Shown here: positions 39,561 to 49,119 of the stretch, piece after piece
Numbering within the stretch: position 1 is the first letter of the stretch
Layout: each line of letters opens with the position of its first letter
NCBI RefSeq assembly: GCF_014133895.1
Contig: NC_050728.1
Span: 186,001 to 250,000, forward strand
Source: Torulaspora globosa
Taxonomy: Eukaryota; Ascomycota; Saccharomycetes; Saccharomycetales; Saccharomycetaceae
Direction: 5' to 3'
DNA: 64,000 bases
Translations under genes and position numbers: made by a program
Notes under the pieces: generated by a model
Told to the model about the DNA's origin: nothing
Seen by the model: the letters and a program-made list of their open reading frames with translations, nothing else
The model's database searches: none

Positions 39561-40144
39561 TCTGAACCGTGTCTTTTCAACTTATTCCTGTCGATACATC
39601 GCTGCAAAAGTCCTAATACTGGTTTCTTAAGCGAAAATGATTTACATCTTCGTTTAACTGCTGACGTTTCTAGTGGAAGACAAGAATCGGCTTCAGCAGC
39701 CTTATTTACAAACTTGTTAGCGACTAAAGAGGGAGAAGCGTCTCGACTTCTAGATTAGCGCTGGACGTCGTTGTGATCTCCGTCAACCGCGGGCTCCGTG
39801 GCTCGATAACTGCGAGATCGAAGGATGCCAAGATCTGAGAGCTTTATGCCAAGCACGTAGATAGAATCGCCAATCAATGTTGATTTGAAGTGTTCAATTC
39901 TTGAACTTGAACTTATATCAGTTAGAAAGGCCATTCTCGGTAAAAAACTCTGGCTGCCTTCGCCGAATTGCATGCTTATCGATACTTAGAGAGCAGAAGT
40001 ACCGGGAAAGATACATTCAGGATCTCTTCCTTGTGATATCAAGCCAAAGTGTTTTACATAAACTTCGTTCGCAGGTCTGCTGGACTCCAAAGGCACTTTT
40101 CCTCAACTGTTAGCTCGCTTTCTAGGAGGTACAAGCCATATACA
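39561..40144. other. Divergent COQ6/FOL1 promoter region and FOL1 non-AUG leader
   Basis: This ~580-bp region separates COQ6 from the FOL1 ATG. From 40037 to 40144 it is open in the FOL1 frame and reads like a mitochondrial presequence (see the findings). The rest shows no ORF of note, tRNA or repeat. Confidence 0.55.
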
Positions 40145-42547
40145 ATGAGGGACAAGGTCCATATAGAGAATTTACAAGTGGAGACGGCAATCGGTCCAGA
40201 CTCATGGAACCAGATTAATCCGCAGCAGTGCTACCTAAGCATGGAAATGCTGACAGACTTTAGCAAGGCTGCAGAGCACGATGACCTTACCCATACGCTC
40301 AATTATGCGGTGATATGCCGGGAAGTTGGCAAGTTTGTAGGCTCAAGGACAGATTGGGGTTCGCTGGGCAATCTATCTAAGTCTGTGACGAAATTCGTGA
40401 TGTCAAACTTCCCTGGCGTTGACTCATTGAAGCTGAAGCTGCAGACAAGGACAGGACACATCAGAAGTGATGACATATCGTGCGTAATAGAGGAAAATCG
40501 AAGAAGAGATGAAGAAATTAATACACTAAGATATGATTTGCTTTGTATATCCAATTTGAAGCTTTTAACATTGATAGGCGTCTTCCCCTTTGAACGACTG
40601 CAGAAGCAATACGTGACGCTCGACTTAAAGTTGCCCTGGCCCAAGCAAGTGGTGCGTCATGCAACAGTAAGATCTGCAATAGAGAGAGTCGTTGAACATG
40701 TTGAGCATTCGAAGTTTTTAACTGTCGAGGCTCTCGCTGAGTCCGTTGCCAAGATTATCTCGAGCGACAGCTATTTTGCGCAATACACTGACTTTCCAAT
40801 AGACGTTAAAGTGATTAAGTTAAATGCAATCACAGCGACTTCGGGGGTCGGTGTAAGCTGTGTGAGGAGTGTTAATGAATTGAGACATCTCAAGAAACCT
40901 TTAATCTTACCTGACGTTGATGAATATGAATTCGCAAAGGAAAAGTCGGAAGTGATTCCGCATCATGGCCTTAACGTGGCGCCTTCTGACACTTGGAATA
41001 CTGCATATCTAGCGTTTGGATCTAACGTTGGAGACCGTTTGCAAAATATCAGAACCGCAATTGATCTGTTGAATCAAAGGAAAACAATCAGAGTAAAATG
41101 TATGTCATCCTTGTTTGAAAGTGAACCAATGTATTTCAAAGATCAGGAGTCTTTTCTGAACGGTTGCCTGAAGATACAAACTTCGCTGTCTCCGCATGAG
41201 CTACTGGTGTGCTGCAAAGAAATCGAATATGATGAGCTAAAAAGAGTCAAGAAGTTTGATAATGGGCCACGGACGATTGACCTTGATATTATCCTATTCC
41301 TGAACGGAGCAGGTGAACCAGTTATGATAGATGATGAAAAGTTAACGGTCCCTCACAAGCGGTTGCTAGAGAGATCGTTCGTGCTCGAGCCATTGTGCGA
41401 ATTGATACCGCCTAATTTCGTGCATCCTCTTACCGCAGAACCATTAATTGACCATTTAAACAAGCTCAGCAAGAAAGGAAACGACGAGGATCGGTTGTTC
41501 AACCTTGTACCAGTAGGTTCTAGCGGGTCGACAGTTAATTTCCTAAAGTTTCAAAATGTCACAGAAGAAGGAATCTTTGGCTCTACACTCGGCAGAGGCA
41601 GTAAGGTGGCGACTTTGGTGATGGCTATTGTTAATACCACTCCGGATTCGTTTTCCGATAGTGGAGAGCTTTATTGCGATTTGGATAAGCAATTATCCTG
41701 CGTTAAGGAGATCTGCTCGCAGACACTGAGATTACATGAAAAACTGATTATAGACGTGGGAGGCTGCTCAACCAGGCCAAATTCGCCTCAGCCCTCGGAA
41801 GAGGAGGAATTACGGAGAGTTATCCCAACAATTCAAGCAATAAAATCGTGTCCAGACTTGCCCTCTGATAAAGTTATCATTTCTGTCGACACGTATCGCT
41901 CAAATGTGGCGCAAAAAGCCATCAATGCTGGAGCAAGCATTGTCAATGACATATCTGGTGGCTCGTTTGATTCTTCGATGTTTTCTGTCATTGCCGCGAA
42001 TCCCAACGTAGCCTACGTGCTCTCTCACACAAGAGGTGATATAGCGACTATGGCTAAGCTAACGAACTATGAAGAAAGCCAGAATGGGAAACTAAGCGAG
42101 TATATTTCGGACAAGATCTGTAAGACAAGTGAAACCGCCACGACGAGGATCATTGGAAGGGAGCTTGCTGAGAGATATTTTGCCGCCGTTAACAATGGAG
42201 TTGCACGTTGGCAAATCATAATGGATCCTGGTATTGGTTTCGCCAAAAATGGAGATCAAAATCTGCAAATCATCAGACAATTGCCTTTACTCAAGAGCTT
42301 CTCGTGTACATGGGAAAATGGAGAGCATGTAAGCTTCCGGAACTTGCCATGGCTGGTTGGGCCCTCGCGGAAGAAGTTCATCGGAAAAATCACCAAGGAG
42401 GAGAACCCGAGTGACCGAGATTTCGCAACCGGTGCCGTTATAACTGCTAGCATAGGTTTTGGCGCCGATATTGTCAGGGTCCATAACGCCAAGGACTGTG
42501 CTAAGGCTGTAAAAGTCGCTGACGCTCTGTATAAGCAGCTTCCATAG
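40145..42547 (+). CDS. FOL1: Trifunctional folate synthesis enzyme Fol1 (DHNA-HPPK-DHPS)
   Basis: Fol1 carries three successive steps of folate synthesis: dihydroneopterin aldolase, HPPK and dihydropteroate synthase. From the first in-frame ATG the product is 800 residues (MRDKVHIENLQVETAIGPDSW). Two DHNA repeats occupy about 1-265. HPPK covers about 310-450 (AYLAFGSNVGDRLQNI, ESEPMYFKDQ, GPRTIDLDIILF). DHPS runs from about 525 to the end (MAIVNTTPDSFSDSGE, IIDVGGCSTRPNS, LVGPSRKKFIG). The S. cerevisiae protein is mitochondrial and starts about 19 residues further upstream; here that extension is open but has no ATG, back to a stop at 40034-40036. The upstream sequence may be translated from a near-cognate codon. 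Confidence 0.96.
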   Translation: MRDKVHIENLQVETAIGPDSWNQINPQQCYLSMEMLTDFSKAAEHDDLTHTLNYAVICREVGKFVGSRTDWGSLGNLSKSVTKFVMSNFPGVDSLKLKLQTRTGHIRSDDISCVIEENRRRDEEINTLRYDLLCISNLKLLTLIGVFPFERLQKQYVTLDLKLPWPKQVVRHATVRSAIERVVEHVEHSKFLTVEALAESVAKIISSDSYFAQYTDFPIDVKVIKLNAITATSGVGVSCVRSVNELRHLKKPLILPDVDEYEFAKEKSEVIPHHGLNVAPSDTWNTAYLAFGSNVGDRLQNIRTAIDLLNQRKTIRVKCMSSLFESEPMYFKDQESFLNGCLKIQTSLSPHELLVCCKEIEYDELKRVKKFDNGPRTIDLDIILFLNGAGEPVMIDDEKLTVPHKRLLERSFVLEPLCELIPPNFVHPLTAEPLIDHLNKLSKKGNDEDRLFNLVPVGSSGSTVNFLKFQNVTEEGIFGSTLGRGSKVATLVMAIVNTTPDSFSDSGELYCDLDKQLSCVKEICSQTLRLHEKLIIDVGGCSTRPNSPQPSEEEELRRVIPTIQAIKSCPDLPSDKVIISVDTYRSNVAQKAINAGASIVNDISGGSFDSSMFSVIAANPNVAYVLSHTRGDIATMAKLTNYEESQNGKLSEYISDKICKTSETATTRIIGRELAERYFAAVNNGVARWQIIMDPGIGFAKNGDQNLQIIRQLPLLKSFSCTWENGEHVSFRNLPWLVGPSRKKFIGKITKEENPSDRDFATGAVITASIGFGADIVRVHNAKDCAKAVKVADALYKQLP

Positions 42548-42751
42548 AGAACGGAAAAACAAGAAAATGAAATTAATCACTAATACTACATACTACAAGT
42601 TTTCGTGTAAGACCAAAAAATTGGAAAGCGCATGCATGACCATGAAATATGAGATAACCAGGACAACACCAGTGATAGTTGAAGAAACGGTTATTGGAGG
42701 ATAATCAAAATTCGCCGCTTCCTTTCCTCCTCAAATTTGACACTTGTGCAA

Positions 42752-43228
42752 TTAGTTGACCGGACAATCTCTGGAGATATGTCCCGTCTCGTTACAGTTA
42801 TAGCAGACTTTCTCATCGGGACCGTTAGGACACTCTTTCGACAAATGTCCAAACTTACCACAGGAGTAACATTTAGAGCCGGTTTGCAGACAGTCCTTAG
42901 CCATATGGTTTGGACCGCCACATCTGTAGCAGGATACCTTGGAACCTCTCGAAGGAGTGGAAGGGAATCTGGCCTTCTTAGGTTCAACACATTCTCTGGA
43001 AATGTGACCTGTTTGGTTACAGTTGAAACAGCGCTGAATGGCACATTCCGTCTTTACATGACCCGTCTCACCGCAGTTGTAGCATTGCTTGTATTCAACA
43101 GTTCTTGGAAGAGTACACTCGGATTGAACATGGCCCGGTTGATTGCAGTTGTAGCACAATCTCTCGGAATCACACTCCTCAGCCAAATGACCAATCTTCC
43201 CACACACGTAACAAGCCTTCTGAGACAT
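42752..43228 (-). CDS. GIS2: CCHC zinc-knuckle RNA-binding protein Gis2 (CNBP homologue)
   Basis: Gis2, the yeast homologue of human CNBP/ZNF9, binds GA-rich mRNA elements and associates with ribosomes and stress granules. The 158-residue product is almost entirely seven CCHC knuckles: CYVCGKIGHLAEEC, CYNCNQPGHVQSEC, CYNCGETGHVKTEC, CFNCNQTGHISREC, CYRCGGPNHMAKDC, CYSCGKFGHLSKEC and CYNCNETGHISRDC. A short basic linker lies after the fourth. The ATG at 43228 gives MSQKACYVCGK, the same N-terminus as S. cerevisiae; the two codons upstream start from GTG and are excluded. A perfect RRPE lies about 100 bp upstream. Confidence 0.97.
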   Translation of the reverse strand: MSQKACYVCGKIGHLAEECDSERLCYNCNQPGHVQSECTLPRTVEYKQCYNCGETGHVKTECAIQRCFNCNQTGHISRECVEPKKARFPSTPSRGSKVSCYRCGGPNHMAKDCLQTGSKCYSCGKFGHLSKECPNGPDEKVCYNCNETGHISRDCPVN

Positions 43229-43327
43229 TCTCACAACACCAATCCACTCAACCTATAAGCCGTGAAAGAATATATCGCCAGAATGAACGTAGTTGAACAT
43301 GAGATGGTTCCAATGCCTTTATGTCGC

Positions 43328-43339
43328 TGAAAAATTTTT
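43328..43339. promoter_or_regulatory. RRPE element upstream of GIS2
   Basis: TGAAAAATTTTT is an exact match to the RRPE, bound by Stb3 in ribosome-biogenesis promoters. It lies 100-111 bp upstream of the GIS2 ATG. No PAC element is adjacent. Confidence 0.5.
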
Positions 43340-43429
43340 ATCGTTCCAAGTGATCTGTAGATCCAAGCGAAGACCGGAGTTTATAGAACTTTGACAAAAT
43401 TGCAGTTAACTGGGCAACTGATCGCTGAA

Positions 43430-44479
43430 TCAGCGCTGTGATTCGGTCATTTTTGGGCCCGTAGCTCGCTGGTCTCGGACCGGTGCTTCCCATTGTTCGA
43501 GTGGCTCCGCGTCTGCGATCGCCAAACCGAATTCCGTGGTATTGTGGAAGAGCTCATAAGCCTTCTCCCTAGTCTCGCGGTCGTAAATATCGTCGCCGAG
43601 TTGCATCTCGTCTATGCAAAACGACGCCAGCACTTCCGGCGCGAGAACGTAGTTTGCGAAATCCGCTACACCCCACCATTTCATAGTCTTGCCCTGTCGC
43701 TTCAGGAGAAATGGCCTGAATTGCCGCAGTATCTCCTCGCCAACGCTCAGCTGCCTCCTGAGTCCGTAGTATCCGGCTACGAATCTGCTAATGTCCATCG
43801 ACCTGAACTCATCGAGCGACAGGAAGGCATTATTCGACGCCTTTGATGCGCTCGCCGCCTCGTGCTTGTAGTACGACGATACCCGGTTCTTGAATAGGTC
43901 TTCGACCAGCCGCAGGAACGGTTGTATCCTCATGATGAGTTCTGAGCGGTACAAAATGGACGGCAGCGCAAACTTTTGCTCATATTTCCGGCGTAACTCT
44001 AACTTCCGCGCAACATGCCCCTTGTCGCCAGACGATCCCAGCAGCTGATCAGCCGGTGATCGACTCGAATACTCCATCGAGTGCTCGCATTTCTCGATCA
44101 GATCACCGACAGATCGAACACCTTTACTGTTTTGCTTTTTGATCTCCTCAATGTCCTCTGGCGCTATACTCTGTCTCAGATTCACTAAGGGCTCAGATCC
44201 CTCGCTACTCGCCCGGCCTGCATCCGACGATGAGTCGCTATCTTCTCCCGCTGCAATGGCCTGCAGGGCCCGCGATTTTGCGGAACGTCTCCGCCGCCCG
44301 ACAACTCTCCTTTCAGTGCCGCCACTCACACCATCAGAAGCTGCCTGCTCCCCTCCAGTACACCTTTGCTGGAATATCGCTGCTCTTCTACGTTTGAATA
44401 CCTGCAGTTTCTCGTCTCGGTCTTCTCTTGTCGAGTATACCAAATTTCGTTTGGACTTAAGAGCCTTCCTCGCTGTCAT
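43430..44479 (-). CDS. RTC4: Rtc4-domain protein (restriction of telomere capping 4)
   Basis: RTC4 was named from a genetic screen for suppressors of the telomere-capping mutant cdc13-1; its biochemical function is unknown. The 349-residue product (401 in S. cerevisiae) has a basic, disordered N-terminal half with Arg-rich GRRRRSAKSR and a Ser/Asp-rich run. The C-terminal Rtc4 domain starts at about residue 175 (LPSILYRSELIMRIQPFL) and includes FVAGYYGLRRQLSVGEEIL and VLAPEVLASFCIDEM. Neighbours GIS2 and TEX1 match the S. cerevisiae order YNL255C-YNL254C-YNL253W. Confidence 0.9.
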   Translation of the reverse strand: MTARKALKSKRNLVYSTREDRDEKLQVFKRRRAAIFQQRCTGGEQAASDGVSGGTERRVVGRRRRSAKSRALQAIAAGEDSDSSSDAGRASSEGSEPLVNLRQSIAPEDIEEIKKQNSKGVRSVGDLIEKCEHSMEYSSRSPADQLLGSSGDKGHVARKLELRRKYEQKFALPSILYRSELIMRIQPFLRLVEDLFKNRVSSYYKHEAASASKASNNAFLSLDEFRSMDISRFVAGYYGLRRQLSVGEEILRQFRPFLLKRQGKTMKWWGVADFANYVLAPEVLASFCIDEMQLGDDIYDRETREKAYELFHNTTEFGLAIADAEPLEQWEAPVRDQRATGPKMTESQR

Positions 44480-45002
44480 GGAGCCCCTCAGAGTTCATCC
44501 AGCCCTCCCAATGCTGCTTCTGTGAGCCTCTTGCATTGTATATCAGATCTCAGATCTGGATTTTCGAATGCCAGACACGAAACATGGATCAACTACCTCG
44601 AATAACCACGAAACCAACACTAAAGCCAAAGACCAGCTGGATCCAGATATGCTCGCTTATTAACCAACGCATTTGGAGCTTATTGAAACATTTGGTTTTG
44701 TCATCGCCGTTGCCTTTGCACATACTTTCCGATTCAACCCCGAGGGTACTGGAACATGGTTAGCAGACAGCAAACATAGAGGCACCAGAGTTACCGGTAA
44801 GGTCGCAGTTTTAAACCACAATGACCGGTCAGATCGAGGATTTGAATGCCAATCACATCAGTCCCTTTGTGTGTTGCGTTAGGCGTAAGGCTGTTGCGAT
44901 ATCACGTGGAGCCATTGTCGTCTTACAGTCAATTGGACTAAGTTAAAGGACCTTCAAGATGGTTCAACAGTGGGCTATTAAAGCAGCTTGGGTCTGCTGG
45001 GA
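44480..45002. other. Divergent RTC4/TEX1 promoter region
   Basis: This 523-bp promoter contains ATCACGTGG, with CACGTG at 44903-44908, 95 bp from the TEX1 ATG. No ORF with a recognisable product and no RNA gene are seen. Confidence 0.55.
44903..44908. promoter_or_regulatory. CACGTG site upstream of TEX1
   Basis: ATCACGTGG fits the Cbf1 consensus RTCACRTG and lies 95 bp upstream of the TEX1 start codon in the RTC4/TEX1 promoter. A regulatory role is inferred. Confidence 0.45.
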
Positions 45003-46289
45003 ATGTCAAGTAGTAAGATTGAGCATGCTCGATTGGCAGATGAACGGGTTTTTACTCCAGAGCTCGCCACTTCGATGACCGAGAAAGTGCTGACTGTGCT
45101 GATGAACAAGAGTCAAACGGAAGAAATTGAAGACGATAGATACGTTAATGTGGTTTCGAGGACGCAGTCGCGGTTTGCGTCACCTCTCAGTCCCAACCAG
45201 ATCGTTTCGCTGGAAATACATCCGTCGGGCAAGTCGTTGGCTTACAGCAGAGCTGACGGCTCTTTGACCGTTTGGGTTATGACCGGTCCGACGTTTGCTC
45301 GATCCAGGAAGCTGTACGTTGCAAATGCTGTTGGGCGTGACAAGAGCGTCTCTTGTCTCTCCTGGGATAGCACCGAGATGAACCAGCTAGCGACGGTTTG
45401 CAACGGTTCTGAGGTGCTCGTTTGGGCTGTCGACGAGAAAAAAAGGACAATGTCAAAGGTGAGGACCATATCGGTGGGTGCCAAGCTGAAGCTGCACACC
45501 TGTGCGTACGATCCGACTGGCAGGTGGCTTCTTGCGCTGGCGAAATCCGAGGAGCTATACTTGTTTGATGCCAGAAAGGACCACGAACTGCACACAGTTT
45601 CTGATTTGAAACAACTAATAGCCGGTGACTCGGTACACTGTCTTGCGTGGAACAACACCGGGTCGCATCTTTTCCTAGGTCTCAAGAGTGGGAAACTGGC
45701 CTTGCTCGAGTTTGACGCGTCGAACGGATTCAAGCTCTGCATGTCCGTGGATGCGCATCGGGGACTTGTCTCCTCCATAGCTGTAGATCCATGGGGCAGG
45801 TTCGTTGTCACTGGTGGGTCCGATGGGATTTGTGTTGTTTGGGACATCTCGTCGATGTGTTGTTCTGTGGTGATCGATGGCTTGGACTCTCCGATCGCTT
45901 CATTGAGTATAGATCATTTGGGAAAGTGCGTGGCTCTGTGTACTGAAAAAGGTGATCTGCGATTCTACGATTTACATTCGGGCAAATGTTTACTCCGCCA
46001 AAAGATGGGAGCCAGTGGCTCCGATTTAGTTGCTCGCTTTTATCCTGACCGCACTTGGTTAATTATTCCTTCAAAATGGGACATCCTGGAAAGGCATTTC
46101 ACTCCCAGCACTTATAATGATGCGTTAGGTCTATGGAAAGCCGGGCACGAAAAGCCCAAAATTGATCTACGCAACCGAAACGTAACGAGGAAATCACTTA
46201 AAAGAAGCCGTGAGAACGACAAGAATGATAGAGGCCGTGCGGGCAAACGTGAGAGCTCTAGGGGTGGCAGATTTTCGGAAAGACGTTGA
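45003..46289 (+). CDS. TEX1: TREX/THO-associated WD40 protein Tex1
   Basis: Tex1 is the WD40 subunit of the THO/TREX complex, which couples transcription elongation to mRNA export. The 428-residue product (422 in S. cerevisiae) has a short helical N-terminus. A seven-bladed propeller follows from about residue 55 (IVSLEIHPSGKSLAYSRADG, SCLSWDSTEMNQLATVCNG, HCLAWNNTGSHLFLGLKSG, SIAVDPWGRFVVTGGSDG with VVWD). The tail is very basic and Arg/Gly-rich (KRSREND, then GRAGKRESSRGGRFSERR), suited to RNA contact. I start it at the ATG at 45003; the five codons upstream begin with TTG. Confidence 0.95.
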   Translation: MSSSKIEHARLADERVFTPELATSMTEKVLTVLMNKSQTEEIEDDRYVNVVSRTQSRFASPLSPNQIVSLEIHPSGKSLAYSRADGSLTVWVMTGPTFARSRKLYVANAVGRDKSVSCLSWDSTEMNQLATVCNGSEVLVWAVDEKKRTMSKVRTISVGAKLKLHTCAYDPTGRWLLALAKSEELYLFDARKDHELHTVSDLKQLIAGDSVHCLAWNNTGSHLFLGLKSGKLALLEFDASNGFKLCMSVDAHRGLVSSIAVDPWGRFVVTGGSDGICVVWDISSMCCSVVIDGLDSPIASLSIDHLGKCVALCTEKGDLRFYDLHSGKCLLRQKMGASGSDLVARFYPDRTWLIIPSKWDILERHFTPSTYNDALGLWKAGHEKPKIDLRNRNVTRKSLKRSRENDKNDRGRAGKRESSRGGRFSERR

Positions 46290-46352
46290 AATCGTCTCGT
46301 TGTTCTTGACTTGTGCTATTAACATATTTACAAGCGCGCATCGTAATATACT

Positions 46353-47159
46353 CTAATATTCAGTCAGTAAAAACCTCACCTCATTAAAATAGTCTTCGCT
46401 GACACGTTCTCCTATCTCCTCCTTTGTCAGCCATGCAAAATCAGCGACATGCTTATTTTTTTGTAAGTCAAACCGACCTGCCAAGATATGGGACTTTATC
46501 AAAAATTCGTGGGCTCCGTTGTCCTTCTCAAGAACAGCAGCTGGGGTATTGGACACAGTCCATGTGTTGATGTTGTCACCACCCAACGCTCTCAGGCCCT
46601 CCTCCGCGCTGATGTGCAATGGTTTATCCTCGACAGCAAAAGATGGAAAAGACCAAACTCCCTCGTTGCTCTTTATGAGCAGATACAGAGTTCTGCTCAA
46701 TTTCCTTTCTAGACTTGAAAAGTCGTTGCTTTTATCTGCTTCTGTTACTCTTGAATTTGGAACAACCGGTCTGGATATATCGTCCCCATTTTGCGCTTCT
46801 GTTGTATTATTGCTTTCTTGTCCTGGTAGATTGACCTCTTGTTTCCTGCTCCTCTCTCTGTTATGCTTGATATCTGGGACACCTTTAGGGAACCATACAC
46901 CGGGCTGCTTGCTGATGGGACCCTTCTGAGCAAGCAAAAAGCGGCGCTCCGCTAAAGTACCTCTTTTGAAATAAAAGTAGTGAGGAAATGTCCACATTAA
47001 TCGTTCTTTGAGCGCTGATTGGTATTCGTAGTAGCGCTTCTCCAGTGTTGTCATGTCTTTTGTCACTATAGGAATTCGAGAAAGTATTAGCCCCGCCAAA
47101 ATGGCATTGTTCGAGGAGCTTTTCGCCACGCTGGCCATACCTCTGCTGAAGGGCAACAT
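46353..47159 (-). CDS. MRPL17: Mitochondrial large-subunit ribosomal protein Mrpl17 (mL46)
   Basis: Mrpl17/mL46 is a protein of the mitochondrial large ribosomal subunit with a Nudix-like fold. The predicted protein has 268 residues from the ATG at 47159 ([18 protein letters not shown], a basic Ser-rich mitochondrial presequence). Conserved stretches are [14 protein letters not shown], then [18 protein letters not shown] and the C-terminal [18 protein letters not shown]. Thirteen codons of open frame upstream begin with GTG and are excluded. In S. cerevisiae it is YNL252C, between TEX1 and NRD1 as here. Confidence 0.95.
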   Translation of the reverse strand: MLPFSRGMASVAKSSSNNAILAGLILSRIPIVTKDMTTLEKRYYEYQSALKERLMWTFPHYFYFKRGTLAERRFLLAQKGPISKQPGVWFPKGVPDIKHNRERSRKQEVNLPGQESNNTTEAQNGDDISRPVVPNSRVTEADKSNDFSSLERKLSRTLYLLIKSNEGVWSFPSFAVEDKPLHISAEEGLRALGGDNINTWTVSNTPAAVLEKDNGAHEFLIKSHILAGRFDLQKNKHVADFAWLTKEEIGERVSEDYFNEVRFLLTEY

Positions 47160-47394
47160 CGCGACCAATTGACTTTCACCAGTCAGTCGCCAACCCACTA
47201 TAGACGCTGATTTAGCCGGTGTCTTAAGACGTCAAAATTTTGCAGATTCCTTCACTAAGAGCTATATCGCTTGACACGAGCCCTATATAAGTTATCAAAA
47301 CCATAAAGCTGAATGAAGCTCAAGTAACAAATATTCGAGAGGATTGGCACATATAAGGCATCTGTAGATTATATATATTACTTAGTTGTATTGC

Positions 47395-49119
47395 TTAGTT
47401 TTGCTGTTGATTTAGCATGCTCATTAGAGAGTTAAGTTGAGCCGTAGCGTCGAATGACTGCTGTTGTGGGGGCTGCTGAGCGTATGTTGTTATGGGAGCC
47501 GACACTTGAGGTTGTGCGTACGCAGAAGCGGTTGGCTGTGGAGGGTACGGTTGCTGAATTTGAGCATACATCTGACCAGGCGAAGGGGCTTGATTTGGGG
47601 CGAATGAAGCCATGGGAGGAGTGCCCGTAGTAGTCTTACTTGATTTTCCTGACCTTGGTCCGTTTCTGCCAGAGTCGGTTGGCATTTTCTGTGAAATAGC
47701 TTTAGAGGAGACACCTTCACCAACGATGATATCCGGTTCCTCGAATACTACACCTCCTTGCAGGGGCTGGCCTCCTGTGCCACCCCACTGAGCATGGACA
47801 CACCATTTTTTATCGGCATCCGTCAACCTGTGAAGTGGGATAACGCTGAAACCATGCTGGTAATCACAGCAGTCTCTTGGGCCGAAGCCGACACCCCAAC
47901 GGGTTCTCAATGGTGATGAGCCATCTTTATTGAAGTTGAGTAGCACATTCTCGGCCTCGCTTCTTGAGTAAACTTTCACGAATGCGTGCTTCCTAGCATT
48001 GTTCAATATAACACTCTGTACTTCTGCAAAAGGTCTCAGGACATTGGCAATGTCCCATTCCTTCATGTTCATAGGCACGCCGCCGACGAAGAGTGTGCGG
48101 CTGAAGACCTTTATGTGTTCAGGCGGTAGATTGGGTTCGAAGCTCACTGGCTTGGGTCTGAAATGAGGGTTGGATGGAACGTTCTGTTCGTCCGGGTATA
48201 GATGATGGTTATTTGTGCCAAGTGGACCATTGGAGTTGCTGTGTGGACCGCTGGCGCGCTGATGGCTGTCTCTTCTAGGAGGCGATCTGGATCTGTTCCT
48301 TCTCGAGGAGTATCTCTCACGTTCCCGCTCGCGTTCACGCCTACTGCCGTATTCAGTAGTAACGTGTCCGTTGCGTGCCGATGGAGCTAAGCCGGATGCC
48401 TGACCATATTGTCCTTGCAATTTCATTTGTTGCTGCTGCTGGTTGAATTGCTGTTGGATAGTTGCCAAAGCTTGCAGTAAGCCGGCTTGCTGCTGTGCAG
48501 CGTCTGGAGAGCTCAAGGCTGGTGGTAGTGTGAGAGAAGGGAAGAATTTCAAAGGTTTCAGATCGTTGAGAATCTGAATGCATCTCTCCTTTGGATCCTC
48601 GGCAAGGTGGTTAGTTGTGCTAGCACTGGTGGCGGACTGGCCCTCGTTAGCAACTACATCCATTGAAAAGCATTTTGCCCTAATGGCATTCAAGTAGCCC
48701 TTCTGGAAAAGACCAGCTCGATCCCAAATATCGATCAAAGTTCGTATCTTCTCTCTGTGGTCCTCATTACTCTTGGAGATGGCACTGGTTAAGAGTTCCT
48801 GTATAGACTCACCAAGTGTATAAACTGCGTGTGCACAAGTACCAGGTTTCGCAGTGGATTTGATATATTCATCGTTCGCTCTAGCCTCGTCCAAGTACGC
48901 CCTACCGATCGAGTCGATGATATACAAAGAACCCAACTTGTGAGAATCCGAACAAGTCCTTGAGTAGTTAATGATCAAAGAGATTATCTTTTCTTCGTCT
49001 TCAACATGCTCAAGTGCATTAGTCGTCAGTTTTTTAATACGAGACCCAGAAATCCCAGATTTCAGCTCCCTAAAGGATTCCAAGGTGGCTACAAAACTTT
49101 GGTGATCTTCTTCACTCAT
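47395..49119 (-). CDS. NRD1: Transcription termination factor Nrd1
   Basis: Nrd1, with Nab3 and Sen1, terminates short RNA polymerase II transcripts (snoRNAs, CUTs). Predicted length 574 residues (575 in S. cerevisiae). The CID (about 1-150), which binds the Ser5-phosphorylated CTD, includes IISLIINYSRTCSDSHKLG. A Gln-rich segment and an Arg/Glu-Arg/Ser stretch (RRERERERERYSSRRNRSRS) follow near 250-285. The RRM is at about 341-410 (RTLFVGGVPMNMKEW, then KHAFVKVYSRSEAE). The C-terminal ~80 residues are Pro/Gln-rich and low in complexity. S. cerevisiae NRD1 represses itself by premature termination, and the leader here has a cluster of Nrd1 and Nab3 motifs. Confidence 0.96.
   Translation of the reverse strand: MSEEDHQSFVATLESFRELKSGISGSRIKKLTTNALEHVEDEEKIISLIINYSRTCSDSHKLGSLYIIDSIGRAYLDEARANDEYIKSTAKPGTCAHAVYTLGESIQELLTSAISKSNEDHREKIRTLIDIWDRAGLFQKGYLNAIRAKCFSMDVVANEGQSATSASTTNHLAEDPKERCIQILNDLKPLKFFPSLTLPPALSSPDAAQQQAGLLQALATIQQQFNQQQQQMKLQGQYGQASGLAPSARNGHVTTEYGSRRERERERERYSSRRNRSRSPPRRDSHQRASGPHSNSNGPLGTNNHHLYPDEQNVPSNPHFRPKPVSFEPNLPPEHIKVFSRTLFVGGVPMNMKEWDIANVLRPFAEVQSVILNNARKHAFVKVYSRSEAENVLLNFNKDGSSPLRTRWGVGFGPRDCCDYQHGFSVIPLHRLTDADKKWCVHAQWGGTGGQPLQGGVVFEEPDIIVGEGVSSKAISQKMPTDSGRNGPRSGKSSKTTTGTPPMASFAPNQAPSPGQMYAQIQQPYPPQPTASAYAQPQVSAPITTYAQQPPQQQSFDATAQLNSLMSMLNQQQN

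Noticed and set aside
44557..44856. Loose direct repeat (GGATTT..GAATGCCA) in the RTC4/TEX1 promoter
   Set aside because: Only about 15 imperfectly matched bases, within chance expectation.
45242..45847. 201-codon open frame antisense to TEX1
   Set aside because: Shadow of WD40 coding sequence, with no independent motif.
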